From contig CM034311.1 of NCBI GenBank assembly GCA_019925795.1, positions 32,591,472 through 32,655,471 of the forward strand: a DNA stretch of 64,000 bases, read 5' to 3'. The position numbers were made by a program, and so were the translations under genes. A model generated the notes under the pieces. That model worked only from the letters and a program-made list of their open reading frames with translations, was not told the DNA's origin and made no database searches. Shown here piece after piece: positions 43,848 through 56,761 of this stretch; position 1 is the stretch's first letter; the number at the start of each line of letters is the position of its first letter. The stretch comes from Dendrobium chrysotoxum (lineage: Eukaryota; Streptophyta; Magnoliopsida; Asparagales; Orchidaceae).

Positions 43848-45573
43848 TGTTAGTATTTTTGGTCCAGTTTTAGTTATTTTGTTTCTTAGGTTCATTTTAT
43901 CTTGTATTAGTGTTATAAGTAGAGAGGTTAGCTCTATTCTCCCTCATTCCATCTACTCTTTCTCTTGGACCAAGCTATCCAAGAAGTTTGTAGGGATTCA
44001 AGAAGCTTTCCTTCATCCAAGAAATCCCAACAAATTAGGTATCAGAACTTGGTGGAGGTGATCAAGGGAAAGGAGGAGGAAGTTTTCTTCTAATAAAAAA
44101 AGAGGCGGAGCGGAGGCGGGGCTTGAGCACACGGGCTGGAGGTGATTTCACACTGGCGTGCAGCACAAGAGCAAGCGCGTGGTCAAAGGCTCACACAGCA
44201 TGCGGATCGCGGGAGGAACATCAATAGTCGCATGTGGTACAGGAACAAGGGAGAGCACTGTGCGGATGTGCGAGTCATAGGATGCATGCAGGGTGCAAGA
44301 TGATGCACGCAGGGCGTTGATTCAGATCACGAGATTCATGCGGGGTGAGGGAGGAGGCAGACGTGTGCGCTGGATAGGATCAAGGACGTGTGATCGCGTG
44401 CAGGAATATGGCACGCGGGCTCTAGGCTCAGGTCCGGTAGGGAGCGCACATGGAAACACCGGTGAGGGCACTAGTGTCGAAGCGAAACATGCACGTGGGA
44501 TATACTGCCCGGGAGGCAGCTGCGCAAGAGTGTGGATGCACAGTTTTACGCTGGATTGGGTGTGGACGAGCTGTGGGTGGTTTCAGGCCTACTCGGAGGC
44601 TAGGTTGCGGTATTCGGAGTGGGAATTGGTGTCAGGCCAGAGACCGAGGCACTGGGCTGTGGGATTCAACGAGTGGGCATGGGAGCGGGTGGATTTACGT
44701 GTGCCTGGAAGCCCCGTTGTGGTATTTGTAAACTCACGTAGCAGAGGGCGCTTAGTACCCATCGTCAAGCGCCGCCTCCTCAACTTGATTGGCCAGGAGC
44801 AATTTTTTTTTAATCTTGCATAGATGAAGCCTTTCTTGGCTGTTTTTTGTGGACAGTAGGTGGAGGAGAGCAAATGACTGGCGGTGGAAGCCTTTTCTTA
44901 GGTTGTCCTTTGAAATCACCAAGGATTTGGACGACATGTTTGCTCAAGCAGGAGCGCACAAAGGCGCTAGCAAGATTGGCAGAGGAATGCATGGCCGGAC
45001 CAGGTGCGAGAGTGCAGGAGCTAGTGCCATGCGTGAGTCTAGGTCGAGCTCGAGAACGTGGGAGACCAGCCTCGGTCGTGAGAGGCAAACCGAACGAGAG
45101 AAGGCTACATGAGGGAGAAGATCATGCGGGAGTTCGGGCCAAGCACGAGACATGAGCTCAAATGATCAGAAGCAAAGCCGGAGCCAGGACATCGTAGAAG
45201 ACGCGGTTTCAAGCAATCATGTGGGGGAAAAAGAGGTAACATGCAGGGAAGGCTTTTCTTAGTTGTTCTTTGCGAACAACAGATGGAGGAGAAGTAGATG
45301 ACCGCCTGGTGTAGGCTTCTTTGGGCTATTCTTTGTGAACAGCAGGAGTTTTTTTCTTAGCTTTGTAAAATTGGACCGATGTGGAGATTGTTAGTATTTT
45401 TTGTCCAGTTTTAGTTATGTTGTTTATTAAGTTCATTTTATCTTATATTAAAGTTATAAGTAAAGAGGTGAGCTCTATTCTCTCTTACTCCCTTTATTCT
45501 TTCTCTTGGACCAACTTATCCAAAAAGCTTGTAGGGATTCAGGAAGCTTTCCTTCCTCCAAATAATCCCAACA
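43848..45573 (+). mobile_element. TRIM-1, copy B
   Basis: LTRs at 43848-44032 and 45389-45573, each 185 bp. Primer-site-like AGGTATCAGAAC starts at about 44037. The interior is almost identical to copy A, with a one-base gain near 44057 and a T-run change near 44803. The 176-codon ORF at 44293-44823 parallels the 173-codon ORF of copy A but has no domain and is probably chance. Confidence 0.8.
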
Positions 45574-45830
45574 AAAAATATAAAAATAAGGCATGTTTCT
45601 GCATATTTTTGATAAAAATTTAAAAGAGATGATTCTTGGTTATACTAGTCTCTTGTGTTTGCAATTTTCGTGAAAATTTACTGAAGTGAGATGAGTTGTG
45701 TGTTGTTGTAAAAACCTATTTTGATTGATCTTGTAAGCTACATCACATATACCTATATGGCATATTCATATCACCATTCACATAAATATCTTTAAGTGGT
45801 GTATTGCTTCCTTATACTTAGTTTCGTTTG

Positions 45831-45938
45831 GAATGACTTTCTTAATGCTTCTTAAAGCAGCTTTCTAATAAAAAATTAAATTTTTGATAGTTAAAAATTA
45901 CTTTAAAAAACAGTAAAAAAGTCATCCCAAACGAAGCA
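45831..45938. mobile_element. Tourist-like hairpin MITE, copy 4B
   Basis: Counterpart of 14415-14532, with TTA on both sides. Confidence 0.75.
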
Positions 45939-46274
45939 TTAGTCTTCTTACTAAATTATATAATTCTATGAAATTTGAATGAGTGAATTTGGAAAGAAAT
46001 TCAAAATACACTTAAACTTCTAATTCGCCCCTATCCTGATGTGCTTTTATCATATAATTAGTTACTTACATTATATGCACGTTAAAAAAACAATTATTTT
46101 ATTTTATCATTAAGAATCAAATTATTTTAGAATGGAAACTAAAAATATTTTTCAATTTTATTATTAAGAATAAATTAATTTGGAGAATTATTCGTAATGA
46201 TAAACTTATAAATAAATTTACTTATTATAATAAATATTTTTTAATTTATAATCTTGTTATTGTGTGTGTGCATT

Positions 46275-46294
46275 TATATATATATATATATATA
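46275..46294. repeat. (TA)10 microsatellite
   Basis: Same site as the 42-unit run at 14869-14952. Confidence 0.95.
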
Positions 46295-47075
46295 AAAGCA
46301 AAAGAAAAATGAACTAACAATTTTATTTTTAAATTAAGACCTACTCTAATATAATCTTTTTATTAAATAGTCATTTGTTCTCAAGCTTTTTTTGCAAATT
46401 TTAATCTAATTTTAAGGCAAAACAACATGTCCACTATGACTAACAACTCTGAGAACTTCTTTTAAAGAGCATTTACTCGTTATCAGATACCATTCGGAAT
46501 TTTTATTTATTATAAAAATATAATGAACTTATAAACTTAAAAATCACAACTTAAATCCAACTGAACTAACTCAAACTCGCTAAAAAAAGACATTATTGTA
46601 TAATTTTACAGAACTAAAAAAAAAAAGAAAAATTCGAATTTAATTATCTCAAGAAAAAAATATAAAAGTCATTATTTTTGGATTGATTCCAATAAAACCC
46701 AATCTAATTTTTTTGAGAGTTAAGTTAAAAGGCATCAGACGCAAATCTTATAAATTAAGATTGATTTAATAAAAAAATCAAGTTTAACTCAAATATTTAA
46801 ATATTGATATCTCATACAATCCAATTACCTGCTTTAGCTATTTCAGTATATGGCTTTTATTACAAATACAAATATCTTTTAAACAAAGTAGAGAATTTGA
46901 ATATTAATAAATTTGTTACAACGGATTCCGTTTTAAAAATTGTATAGGTGTTGACATATCCTCAGTGCGACATGTGGCGTTTGATCCGTGGCCCCCCTAA
47001 CTCTTACTTCGGACTCTTGAATTTGTCAAAGATACCTGAAGTTTTATCTAAATTTTAATGAATTAACTTTAACCC
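46295..47075. other. Non-coding upstream region of the nucleoporin exon, copy B
   Basis: Counterpart of 14953-15733; no exon recognised. It differs from copy A by several small indels near 46750-46960. Confidence 0.4.
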
Positions 47076-47082
47076 TATAAAA
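47076..47082 (+). promoter_or_regulatory. TATA box of the NUP1-like gene, copy B
   Basis: TATAAAA 201 bp upstream of ATG 47277, as in copy A. The base two before the box differs (C for A), the only difference seen across the promoter-proximal 276 bp. Confidence 0.55.
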
Positions 47083-47276
47083 GCAGTACTGGAGCTGGAG
47101 TAAAAGGGTATCCCAAGTCCCAATCCTCGTTAACCAGCGGTGGCTGCTTTCGTGGTAGCGAACTCAAGAACCGGAAATCTTGTTTCTCTCCTCCTCCCGT
47201 CCGTGAGAGAGATCATTCCATTGCTCGTAAACGGTTAGAACACAACTTCGTTCTCCATTTCAATTTCATTTGTCCG

Positions 47277-47523
47277 ATGTCGTCGCCGGCGTACGAAGGG
47301 GGTTCCGGCGGGTATGTCAAGCGGCGGCTATTCAAGAATTCAGCAAGAACACCGTACGAACGGCCACCATCGGCAGCATGCGGCGTCCGTAGTACCACAA
47401 CTGTCAAGGGGAATGGTGGCCGCTGGCTTCCCACGTTCATGGAGCCGGTGTCGCGATTCATCACAAGGACCGGCTACAGGCTTCTCTCCTCCGTTCTACC
47501 TAAACGGCTTTCTGCGCAATCAG
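47277..47523 (+). CDS. NUP1/NUP136-like nucleoporin, exon 1, copy B (fragment)
   Basis: Same length and frame as 15935-16181, ending ATCAG|GTTCG, a better donor than copy A (TCAA|GTCCG). Residue differences from copy A are Cys for Arg35, Thr for Ala41, Gly for Asp47, and Gly-Tyr-Arg for Ala-Cys-Met at 66-68. TGYRLLSSVLPKRL is closer than copy A to the A..RL..SV..KRL pattern of family members. No FG-repeat exons follow. The first 62 bases of the exon are identical between copies and all differences fall after that. Confidence 0.65.
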
Positions 47524-48001
47524 GTTCGATCTTCTCCTTCATTTCTCTGTTTAACATTAGGGTTTGGGATTTTGTTGGGGCACATTTTGTTCCTGGCAGT
47601 TGGATCTTTTTTTATTTTATATTTTTATTTTTTGAAAGATTTTGAAATTTGGTATAGATTCATTCCTTTGGTCGAATGTAGTTATAGCAATCCCACAAAT
47701 GTAGTTGCTTCATTCCTAGCTTTGCTGTCAATATAAATTATTCAAAATATTCAATACATTTCAGTTTTGGGTGCTGTTTAATGTTAAATGATTCTATTTT
47801 CATAATTAATTTTTGTATAACAATTAATTACATCATTTAATTTTCAATTTACAACGTGAATGTCACAATAGAGAGTGATGCAGATATTTGATAAATTAGC
47901 ATCCTTTAATGGAGTGCTTTCTACCTTAGTATAAATATAAATAAAAATGAGATTAATAATTAATGATAGGTTTAATCAGGGTTTAATTAAATTAGCAGTA
48001 C

Positions 48002-48772
48002 CTGAAGTGAGGAGAAGATAGTGGGTTGAAGGAGTTTGATATCGAAAGTTGGGATGACAATACTTGTTAGAGTTTGATGAAGCTTTGTATCTCCAAGAAA
48101 ACCTTTAATTAGAGAATGGAGATATTCCCATCGTTTTTAGGCCTAGTAAATTCACTAACTCAATTACTTGTCGTGCCAAATAATCCTGCCCTGCAACAGT
48201 TCATTTATATTTAAACAATTAGTTAATCAATCATTGATGAAATCAATGCTTCTATATTTTAAAGTTGATAAATTTAGTTCATGAATTCATTTATAAGCTT
48301 ACATTTTTTTAGGAATTCAACGAGTTCTGTTGATAAAAATTGTTGATATCTTTGGCCGAATAGAGAGGACGATTAGAGTTGTTTGGAGTAGTTAGCATTG
48401 TGGTGATAAGGCCACCACTGCTTGTTCCTTCAATCACATCAAAGTAGTCCACAATCCCTACATTCTCTCCATCAAGCTCCTGCACTCAATTCAATTATTA
48501 GTAAAAATGAAAGGAACTATTAAAATTGTTAATGAATCTTCTATATATGAAAAAAACTAATAAATCTCCCTTTAACCTCCATTAAAAGATATTTAAAAAT
48601 GATTAAGAATCTAATTATATAGAGTTTAGAAACTTACTTGAAGCTTGGATTCAAGAAAAGCAAGAATGGTTCCTGGAATTGTTCCTCTCACACCTCCTCC
48701 ATCAATGCTTAGAACTATAATCTAACTGAGGCTAACAAAGCTTGGAGATCCAAAAAAATAAGTTTGCTCCAT
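48002..48772 (-). pseudogene. Patatin-like phospholipase pseudogene, copy B
   Basis: Exons at 48638-48772, 48303-48479 and about 48002-48190. It shares the exon 2 TAA and exon 3 lesions with copy A and adds TAG at codon 17 (48722-48724, Gln in copy A). It keeps Asp in VDYFDVI (Gly in copy A), so each copy has decayed separately as well. The DGGGVRG and GTSSGG motifs are still readable. Confidence 0.85.
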
Positions 48773-50805
48773 TGTACATTAAACGTAAGTTAACCCTATG
48801 CCAAATTTAAAGACTCTGAGCGTTTAAGTTGATGAGGTTAATATGGACAACATATAATATTTCATCAATATTTTACCCTCATTTAGATAACAAATGAAAA
48901 TATATATTTACCTTTTTTATATTTAGTATGAAAAAAATTATATGTGATGATTTCCTATTATATTTGGTATCAAGATGAGACTATTTTTATTATATTCATA
49001 TATCTCTGATTTTTCGTATAACACAATATTATTCCTTTGATACAATTAAACTATTTGAGAATAAAATTAAATCATTAATATTGTTAACTATTTAATGAAT
49101 ATTGTTAATTTAGTATACACCACAAAGGCACAAATATAATTTCAACAGAAAAAGTGTTGAAAAAATTTAATTGTTTAGTATTATTATCTAATAATTTACT
49201 TATATTTATCTTTTAAATTTAATTGTATTATTAGTTGTAGTAAAGATTAACAAGAATTGAGCAAGGAGCTATCTTCCTTTGTCGTCATGGATACAAAGCT
49301 TTAATTAGAAGATAATTAGTAGCTTAATGATTCCTGATATGATGTAATGAAGGCATGGGTACCAGTATCTATAGTAGAGCTTGCTTGTTGATGAGAAGGA
49401 TGTGAGGGGGTTGACGTAAGTTATATTATTCGTAATTATGACTAGCTTAAGTAGTTGCAATTTTTTCTTCTTGCAATTAATTCTGTTTTTCAAGAAAAGC
49501 AGCTTGCTAAAAAAATAGAGACTGCTTGGATGAAAAAAATGCTAGAATATATTTTTTATCGTTCTTCTCATAATTTAGTTAAGAGATACTTTTTTTAAGA
49601 ACAGAACAATCAGAACAAAAATTGTTGCCACAAAGCAACTTTATAAAGCTTGGCTTGCAAAGATAGAATGGTGTAGGCCATGCTAAACTAAAGTACCTGC
49701 ATGTGCTAACGTTAGAGAGCTTTTAAGTTTAGGGAAAATGGATGGCATGGCCCCTGTGATTTGTGATGATCAAGAAGTGGTTCCATGCAATCGCAGAAGC
49801 TTTATAAAAAATAATGTGTAAATTACTAATAAGTCTGAATGTTTAGTGACCTTATTGTTGTTAATTTAATGGATATTAGCCGCTAAAAGAAAAAATTTTT
49901 CCCTTTTTTGTTACAATTCTATTTAAGCTATCTAAAAGATATAATAAAATTTATAGTTGGGAAATTCCTATTGTCATTCTCCTTTTTGTAAGAAAATATT
50001 TGATTTGATTTTTATAGGGAAGAATTAACGAAAATTTTAGAAGGAGCATATCAGTATCTTTTATTATGCATATGGATGTTTACCAAAAAAAAAAGGAAAA
50101 AAATGACTAGGGTGCCACATAAATAGCACAAAACTTACCTTCACAATGGTCTACTACTCACCCCATCATCTATAGACTAGGACTTAGCTTTAATATATAT
50201 ATCAAAGCCACTAGGTCTTCAATCATTTTAACTTAAATATAATGTGGTCAACAACATTTATACATGGGGATTTGACACTTCTCTTATTGCTCATTCAAAG
50301 TGGAAATCATACTTAGATAAATTATGTTTCTAATGGGCTCATAATAATAATGAGCTAACTGGTTACTGCAGCAATTTTTATTCTTGCTAGGTAGTTGAAT
50401 CTCAAGCCTTATAAATAGAAGTATATGTGCAATGCTTTCTTTGCAAAATGTACCCTTTATGCATGGTTTTATTTGCTGGATAATATTGTTGCTTGTCTAT
50501 ATATTTTGAGTTGTTAGTGATAAATCTCAATAGCTGCTTCATGCTTTTGGGGCATGTATATGCTTGTTCACTCTGCTTTAATGAATTTCTTGCAATGGCT
50601 ACATTCTTGTTTGAAAACAAAATTTTATCATAATTAAATTTGTAATTTTCTAAAACATATATTTTATCATAAGCTACATCAGATATTTGTGTTGCTTATT
50701 ATTGTTTGATACGAGAAAATTATAAATTAAAATTTTGTCAATACCTCCTTTTAGATGATATTGACATCTTGTTTTGTTATTCTTATCTTGATCTCTTTAT
50801 TGTAG
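48773..50805. other. Non-coding, copy B
   Basis: Counterpart of 17431-19418. It has about 55 bp extra near 49725-49780 (GGATGGCATGGCCCCTGTG region). No exon defined. Confidence 0.4.
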
Positions 50806-53358
50806 GTGTAGAGGAAAAACATCTTGTTAAGCTTGATACACCTGTAGTGATTTTGGCTGTAAGTTATATTAAATCAGTTATTTATTTCTATTAATCATTC
50901 ATACACTAACTAATAAACCATATGAAGTCATAGACTTTTGCTTTTTTAAGAAATTTTTATATGCTGCCTCTAATTGAATTTCAGGAGCAAAAATTGGTTG
51001 ATTGTCACAGTTTGATCACTTCAAAATCTGGTGGAATTTCTGATATCGAGCAGTTCATCAGTCAAAGATGGTTTACAAGGAAAGTTTTTTTTTAGCTTTT
51101 CTTCTATTTCAAGTACCATGCAACATAATATTAAAAGATTGGTTATGTAAGTTAGTTTAAAAGAGAAATTTGTTTGTCTACCTATAGGCTTATCTTACTT
51201 TCTTTCTAAATCCTCTTGAAATTTTATATATTTCGAGTTTCTTAATTCCTTCAAATTTTATTTATGATTATTTTCATGAAAAGCTTGATAATAGCAATAT
51301 TTTTTTTTTCTTATGTTTCTTTTTATTGTTGCATGATAGGCAAAAGATCTTAGCTAACAATTCGGTAATGATACATTTTTGAACAATATAATCTTCAATT
51401 GAAATTTTTTTATAAATTCTCATTGTTAGTTATATTTATAAATTTTATGTTTTATTTATATACTGAAAATGATCTATTAAAATTATATTCTCCAACAGGA
51501 CTGAGGCTAAACATTTCATGGCATCGATAAATTCAAGATCTTCTGAACTACTGAAATCTGAATCAGCAAATAATAAGCAAGTGAAGGTAATTTTTCCTTA
51601 AGAAAATACAATTAGGTGTTCCAACTTATACAGAAATTTATCAGCATCAATAGGCAATTGCATCGTTTGTTCATATTTTTTTTCCTCATTTATGCTAAAC
51701 TTTGTAACATTTCATTAAGATCAACACATTATTAACGCCTCATTCATGATAATACAACAACCCTCTTTCACCTTTACCAATTGAAGCAATACTACGGCTT
51801 CTTTTGGGACAGCTTTCTTAATGCTTTCTAAAACAGCTTTTTAGTTAAAAAAATTTTAACTAAAAAGCTGTTTTAGAAAGCATTAAGAAAGCTGTCCCAA
51901 ACGAAGCCTACATCAGTGAAAAATCACTTATTCATATATTAAACTTAAATATGTATTTATGTAAGTCTCTATGTTCATATACCTTTCTAACCTTTTAAGG
52001 ATATTGTTGTTTAGTATTATATACATTATCATCCTTTAAAATGTTAGTGTTCAAGTCTACATACGTTGTTACCCTTTTTAGATTAAATTTTTGAAAGATG
52101 TTAATCTTCTAGCTCTGCTAAAGCACATGTTCTCTAGCTCTATGATATTATAGATGAGTTTGAGTGCATGATTTTCTAGGTATAGATATATTTATTTTTG
52201 TATATAAGTGATTCTCTTAAATTAAATCTTATTCTAAAACCATTGTATTATGGTCATTTAATTTTAAAGCACACAATTGCATTAGTCTTCTATATATGTA
52301 TATATTTATGTATGGAATTTTATATTTATGATGTGACGTGCTCTCTTTTAAGTTCAAAGATTTTTTAAATATTTGCAATATTGTCTTGAAAGCATGCTTT
52401 AGGCATATTGAACTAACTCTAACAAGTTCATGGAGCATATGTTTTAAGTTATTTTTTCAAATTATTTTGTCAAATTTTTATTTCCCCAATATTTTTAATT
52501 GATTTACTTTTGTTATGATTGGGCAGGTCCTAAAACGAGACATTTCTTTTTTAGATGATGACAATGTATTGTTAGGCCCATTATGTAAAATTCCAAAGAA
52601 ATCAATTATAGAGGAAGATAAGGCTATTTCAGGGGATCAAATTGTAAATAATGAAATGAATGATGCTTCCACTTCTAGTCATATGACATTCTCTCCACAA
52701 AGAAAGTCATATTTCCATATTTCAGCACCTGAGGTTAGAAATTATTTATTATTTTGTAAAATTTTCATATTTATAACTTTGGTATGATTATGTTTACATT
52801 TTGATAATTTATTTTAAAGGATGTTGACCTAGAGAAAGATGTTGTGGAGAATGCCCCATGTACAATATCTATTTCAGGAGGTGCTATTTCATGCCATAAC
52901 ACACTTCCTTCACAAATAAAATCATATTTCCATATGTCAGCTCCCGAGGTTTGAAAATCTTATTTTTTTAATAAAATTTTCATCTTTTTTTTTGGTATGA
53001 TCATTTTTAAACTTTGATAATGTATTTTTAAGGATATTGACGACTCTGATGAAGAGTACGATGTAACTGAAGAATTTGATCAGTCATTATTTAATTTGGG
53101 TAAACCTTACAAAACTTTCTAAAATGAAAGACTTCTATTTTTAAGTTACTTGCCATAGAAGAATATTTGTTGCCTTCACTCAAGGGAAATGATAATTTAA
53201 GATTCATATCTTTATCAGGTACTGCCATGAATGATGGATCAACCGGCACTTGTGGTTCTAGCAATGTAGGAGACTTCACATTTCCTATTATAATTGACCT
53301 TGATAATCATTCTGGCCCTCCTACACCAACCATGCCAAGTCCATCACATTTTAGCTGA
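50806..53358 (+). CDS. Unrecognised plant gene, 3' exons, copy B
   Basis: Exon candidates 50806-50858, 50985-51083, 51499-51586, 52527-52733, 52820-52948, 53033-53099 and 53219-53358. Phases agree across the last four, as in copy A. A 27-base in-frame deletion removes nine residues in the 52527 exon (after EEDKA). A 34-base loss changes the end to SPSHFS and a TGA stop at 53356-53358, instead of SPSHVKLPFQKD. The candidate 25-bp exon (51340-51364) carries the same in-frame TAA as copy A. A MITE sits in the intron before 52527. Downstream, 53376-53450 keeps sequence that copy A has lost. Function unknown. Confidence 0.55.
51796..51908. mobile_element. Tourist-like MITE present only in copy B
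   Basis: A 113-bp near-perfect hairpin (GGCTTCTTTTGGGACAGC ... GCTGTCCCAAACGAAGCC) with the direct repeat tac on both sides (51793-51795, 51909-51911). Copy A has the uninterrupted site ...CACTACATCAG near 20350. It therefore inserted after the duplication. Confidence 0.92.
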
Positions 53359-53916
53359 AGGAGTGTTGATATATTTGTTCCCTCCTCAGTTCCAGATATT
53401 GACAAGCAAATCTTATTGCCAAAAAAGCTACTATCAAAAGTGGATCAAACTTGTAAATGTTGTAAATGTTTATTTTCTTTCCCTTCTTTGTCATTTTAGA
53501 AATTGTAAATAATTTCTTCAATAAAATCTCTTAATTTGTTTGTATAAATTTTTTTTCTGTATATTCATTTTTGGCAAAAGAATGATGGTTAATGTAATAC
53601 TCTCTAAATGGTGAATTTGGACATAGATGTAACCAATTGTCTTGTATCTCTCTAAATTTCGTGGTACTTGTTAGCTCAAATATTGACCAAAGATTTTTGA
53701 AATTTTTTATTTTTATTTTTCAGCTTTATATATTTTAAACAACAAAAACTATTATACTTAAAACATATATGATTGTAGCCTAATATTTCAAATTTAAATA
53801 AATTATTAATTAGCTACAAAATTTTCTTATCTTCATGCTTAAGTAATCCAAATTAGTAGCCAAATATTATTGAATCCAAAAGTAATACAAAATAAGATTT
53901 TTTTTTTTTTGGTTAT

Positions 53917-54150
53917 AGGATATGAATTTTAAATAGACTAAGATCGAGTGGTACTTCAACATAGTATTAAAAAGAGAAAAATAGTGAAATATCAAGAAAT
54001 AGTAATCATGAACTCATTAGTTTATATTTTATTTGATTATAGGATATAAATTCTTAATAGACTAAAGGTGGAATGGTTTTTCATTATATTATTAAAAAGA
54101 GGAAAAATTGTGAAAAACCAATAAATATTAATCTTGAACCCATTAGTTTA
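53917..54150. repeat. Two-copy tandem duplication of about 124 bp, copy B
   Basis: Counterpart of 22172-22412. Confidence 0.65.
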
Positions 54151-54508
54151 TCTATATGTGTTTAAGCTCGTAGGAATATTTTATAACTACCAATTAGATT
54201 AACACAATTGCATCCTTGTTATATTTCTTTTATCTTTCCTATATAACCATTGGTCATCTCAATGTAGGTGAGTACATTTGTGTGTAACAATTCAAAATTT
54301 CAATCTCTACAACTATTCCTTCACATTTCAATCCAGTTATGAAATCCAAGAGAGGCAGGGTTAATTTTAGATTACAATTCTACTCATTTAAGTTGTTTTC
54401 TTTTATATAATGAATGTATTGTCATATATTTTTTATTTCAACGGCCCTTAGTACAAAAAGAAATGGAAAAGTACAAGGTATTGATTTGTGTTTTCTTCAT
54501 ACATTTAA

Positions 54509-54628
54509 AGCTTTGCTTGAGATGGCTTTTTTACTGCTTCTTAAAGCAATTTTTTAGTACAAAAATTTTAATTTTTGTACTAAAAAATTGTTTTAAGTAG
54601 CAATAAAAAAGTCGTCCCAAACGAAGCC
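54509..54628. mobile_element. Tourist-like hairpin MITE, copy 5B
   Basis: Counterpart of 22787-22907; TAA at 54506-54508 and 54629-54631. Confidence 0.75.
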
Positions 54629-54924
54629 TAATTTTTTTATTTTTGGTAGAAAGATGATAGCATACTACGGAAAATGTTCTAAAATTTTCCATTAATTCAA
54701 GGACATCAGTAAGTTAATGCTCTTAAATTATAATACTTTTTTTTAAATACTTATTTAACGAGAATAAATAGCATTTGATGGAAACTATTATAATACCTCT
54801 TTCAGTGCATAAGGGAGAACCTTATTCTCTAAATGTCTTCATATCCTTTTCTTATGGAGGCAATTTTCCAAACTTTGTCAAAAACTTTTAATCTTCGACT
54901 AAAATTCATGTATTTGTCGTGCAT

Positions 54925-55555
54925 AATGTGAAGAGCTTAAGTATTGTGTATACTATGCACCTTTTTAAGGGAGGTATTTTAATTAATTTGATTTTATTAA
55001 GACTCTTAAATTCTTAAAAAATAAAATTAAAGAATTCATTTCCCAATTGTTAAGTAGAGTTTTAACTTCATTATAATAAAAAAATTAAACTTCAATGGGT
55101 TTATAATAAAATTGTAATAAAGACTCATTATTTTGGGTGAAATATTTAAAATGTTTTATCTAGTGAATTGCAATATGTTAGACTTAATATATAAATAAAT
55201 ATAATCTAACTTATAGTATTTAATATATTTCCATAATCCTATTATTCTAGACAAATAAGTAGGATTTAACAAGTGAAGTTTATCCATATATTTATTATTT
55301 ATACTTTAGTTTAAAAAAATAAATAATTTTTTAATATAAAAATAACATATAAAATATTATTTATATTCATGTAACATCTATCCCTATAGTTGACACCTCG
55401 AAGTGAATGAAAGATGGAAAGGCAGATGACTTTAGAGGATGCTGAGAATTCAATTGATAGTGGCTTCATGGTTCTACATATAGTAGATGAGTGTTAGAAG
55501 TGATAGAGCTTGGTATACGAATTCAAAAAATTGACATTTGGAAAAGTTAAATGAA
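54925..55555. other. About 630 bp present only in copy B
   Basis: Copy A runs from GTGCATAA directly to GCCATAAAAGGCTTC near 23205-23220, whereas copy B has AT-rich sequence between. No terminal repeats or coding pattern are clear, so insertion in B and deletion in A are both possible. Confidence 0.6.
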
Positions 55556-56761
55556 AGTTGCCATAAAAGGCTTCTACCTTTAAAATACAAACACTTCATA
55601 AGATGTCTAACGGTTCCTTTTAAAGAGCATGAAATTAGATAAGGAGGGGGCAAAAGAGAATCGAGAGCGTGCTCACTTATAAGGAAAATATTTCTCTTCT
55701 TTTTTAAGATATAAACTAAGGATGGGTTTGGAAGAATCCATGCTGAATATATTCTAAATTAAGAAGGATAACAGGTGACAATATATGCTTGGAGCACTAA
55801 TATGATATCCTTGTATGGGCATGTGATGACATAAATTCCATTAATAGCCAACCAATATTATGGAGTTTAGTAGGAATTCCAATATAAAGTTATTCTCCTA
55901 GAGAATATTTTTAATGTAGACACCTTTAGGATGTCAAGCCAAAAATGTGAGGCTAGAAGGAAAGTGCCAAGTAGGTGGCTTCACAAGAAGGCATGAAAGG
56001 ATTTGATGTTGAGGTGATAGCTCAAGGATGGAAACTTGTCAATAAGCATTGAGAAGGAAACATGCCAAGTAAGCGAGTTGATGCTACCTAAAAGAACACA
56101 AGAATGAATATGTTGTTGAGTCGGTGGTTCTAAGATTTGGAACAATAAAAAAGTTATGGGAAGGATAGTTATTAAGGAGATGAGTTATTGAGAAGAAGAC
56201 ATGAAGGAGTTAGCTGCAATCCCATAGCTATATAATGTCAAGCTATCAATTAAGTCTTGAGAAGATGACTTGCATAAAAGGTGACATTAAATTGGTAACT
56301 CTGCAATGCCTAGTTTTTGCCAAGTGCTAAGAAAGTGATTTTTCAAGATGGCAAGCTTATTAGGAAGGCACAAAACTAATAACTCTAGGATATATAACTA
56401 TTAGCGAGCATTGAGATGAAAAAATGTTGAGTATCAAACTTAATGTGATTGAGTCCTTGGAAGATGTCAATTAAAAGATGCTAAAGTTGAAAACTCTAGT
56501 ATGTTGAGTATTTTGCTAGGAGGAGATGGATAAATATTATGAACGAAATGACTAAGGTGACATCTATAATCTATTAGTTGTTGGCAAAGGTCAAGGAGAG
56601 TAAATGTTGAGAGAAAAAAATTATTAGACTGGGTTCAGGAAGGCACTAACCAAAAGATGACTATGGTCGATAGCTCTAAGATGTCAAACTATTAACAAAG
56701 TGCTAAAGAGGGGTAATACAAAGTAGGTGACTTCATATGGAGAGGTCCTATAATGGAAATA
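55556..56761. other. Degenerate repeat-like block, copy B
   Basis: Counterpart of 23205-24417, including the block with AACTCTAGGATAT- and GGCAAAGGTCAAGG-type words. No gene recognised. Confidence 0.4.
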
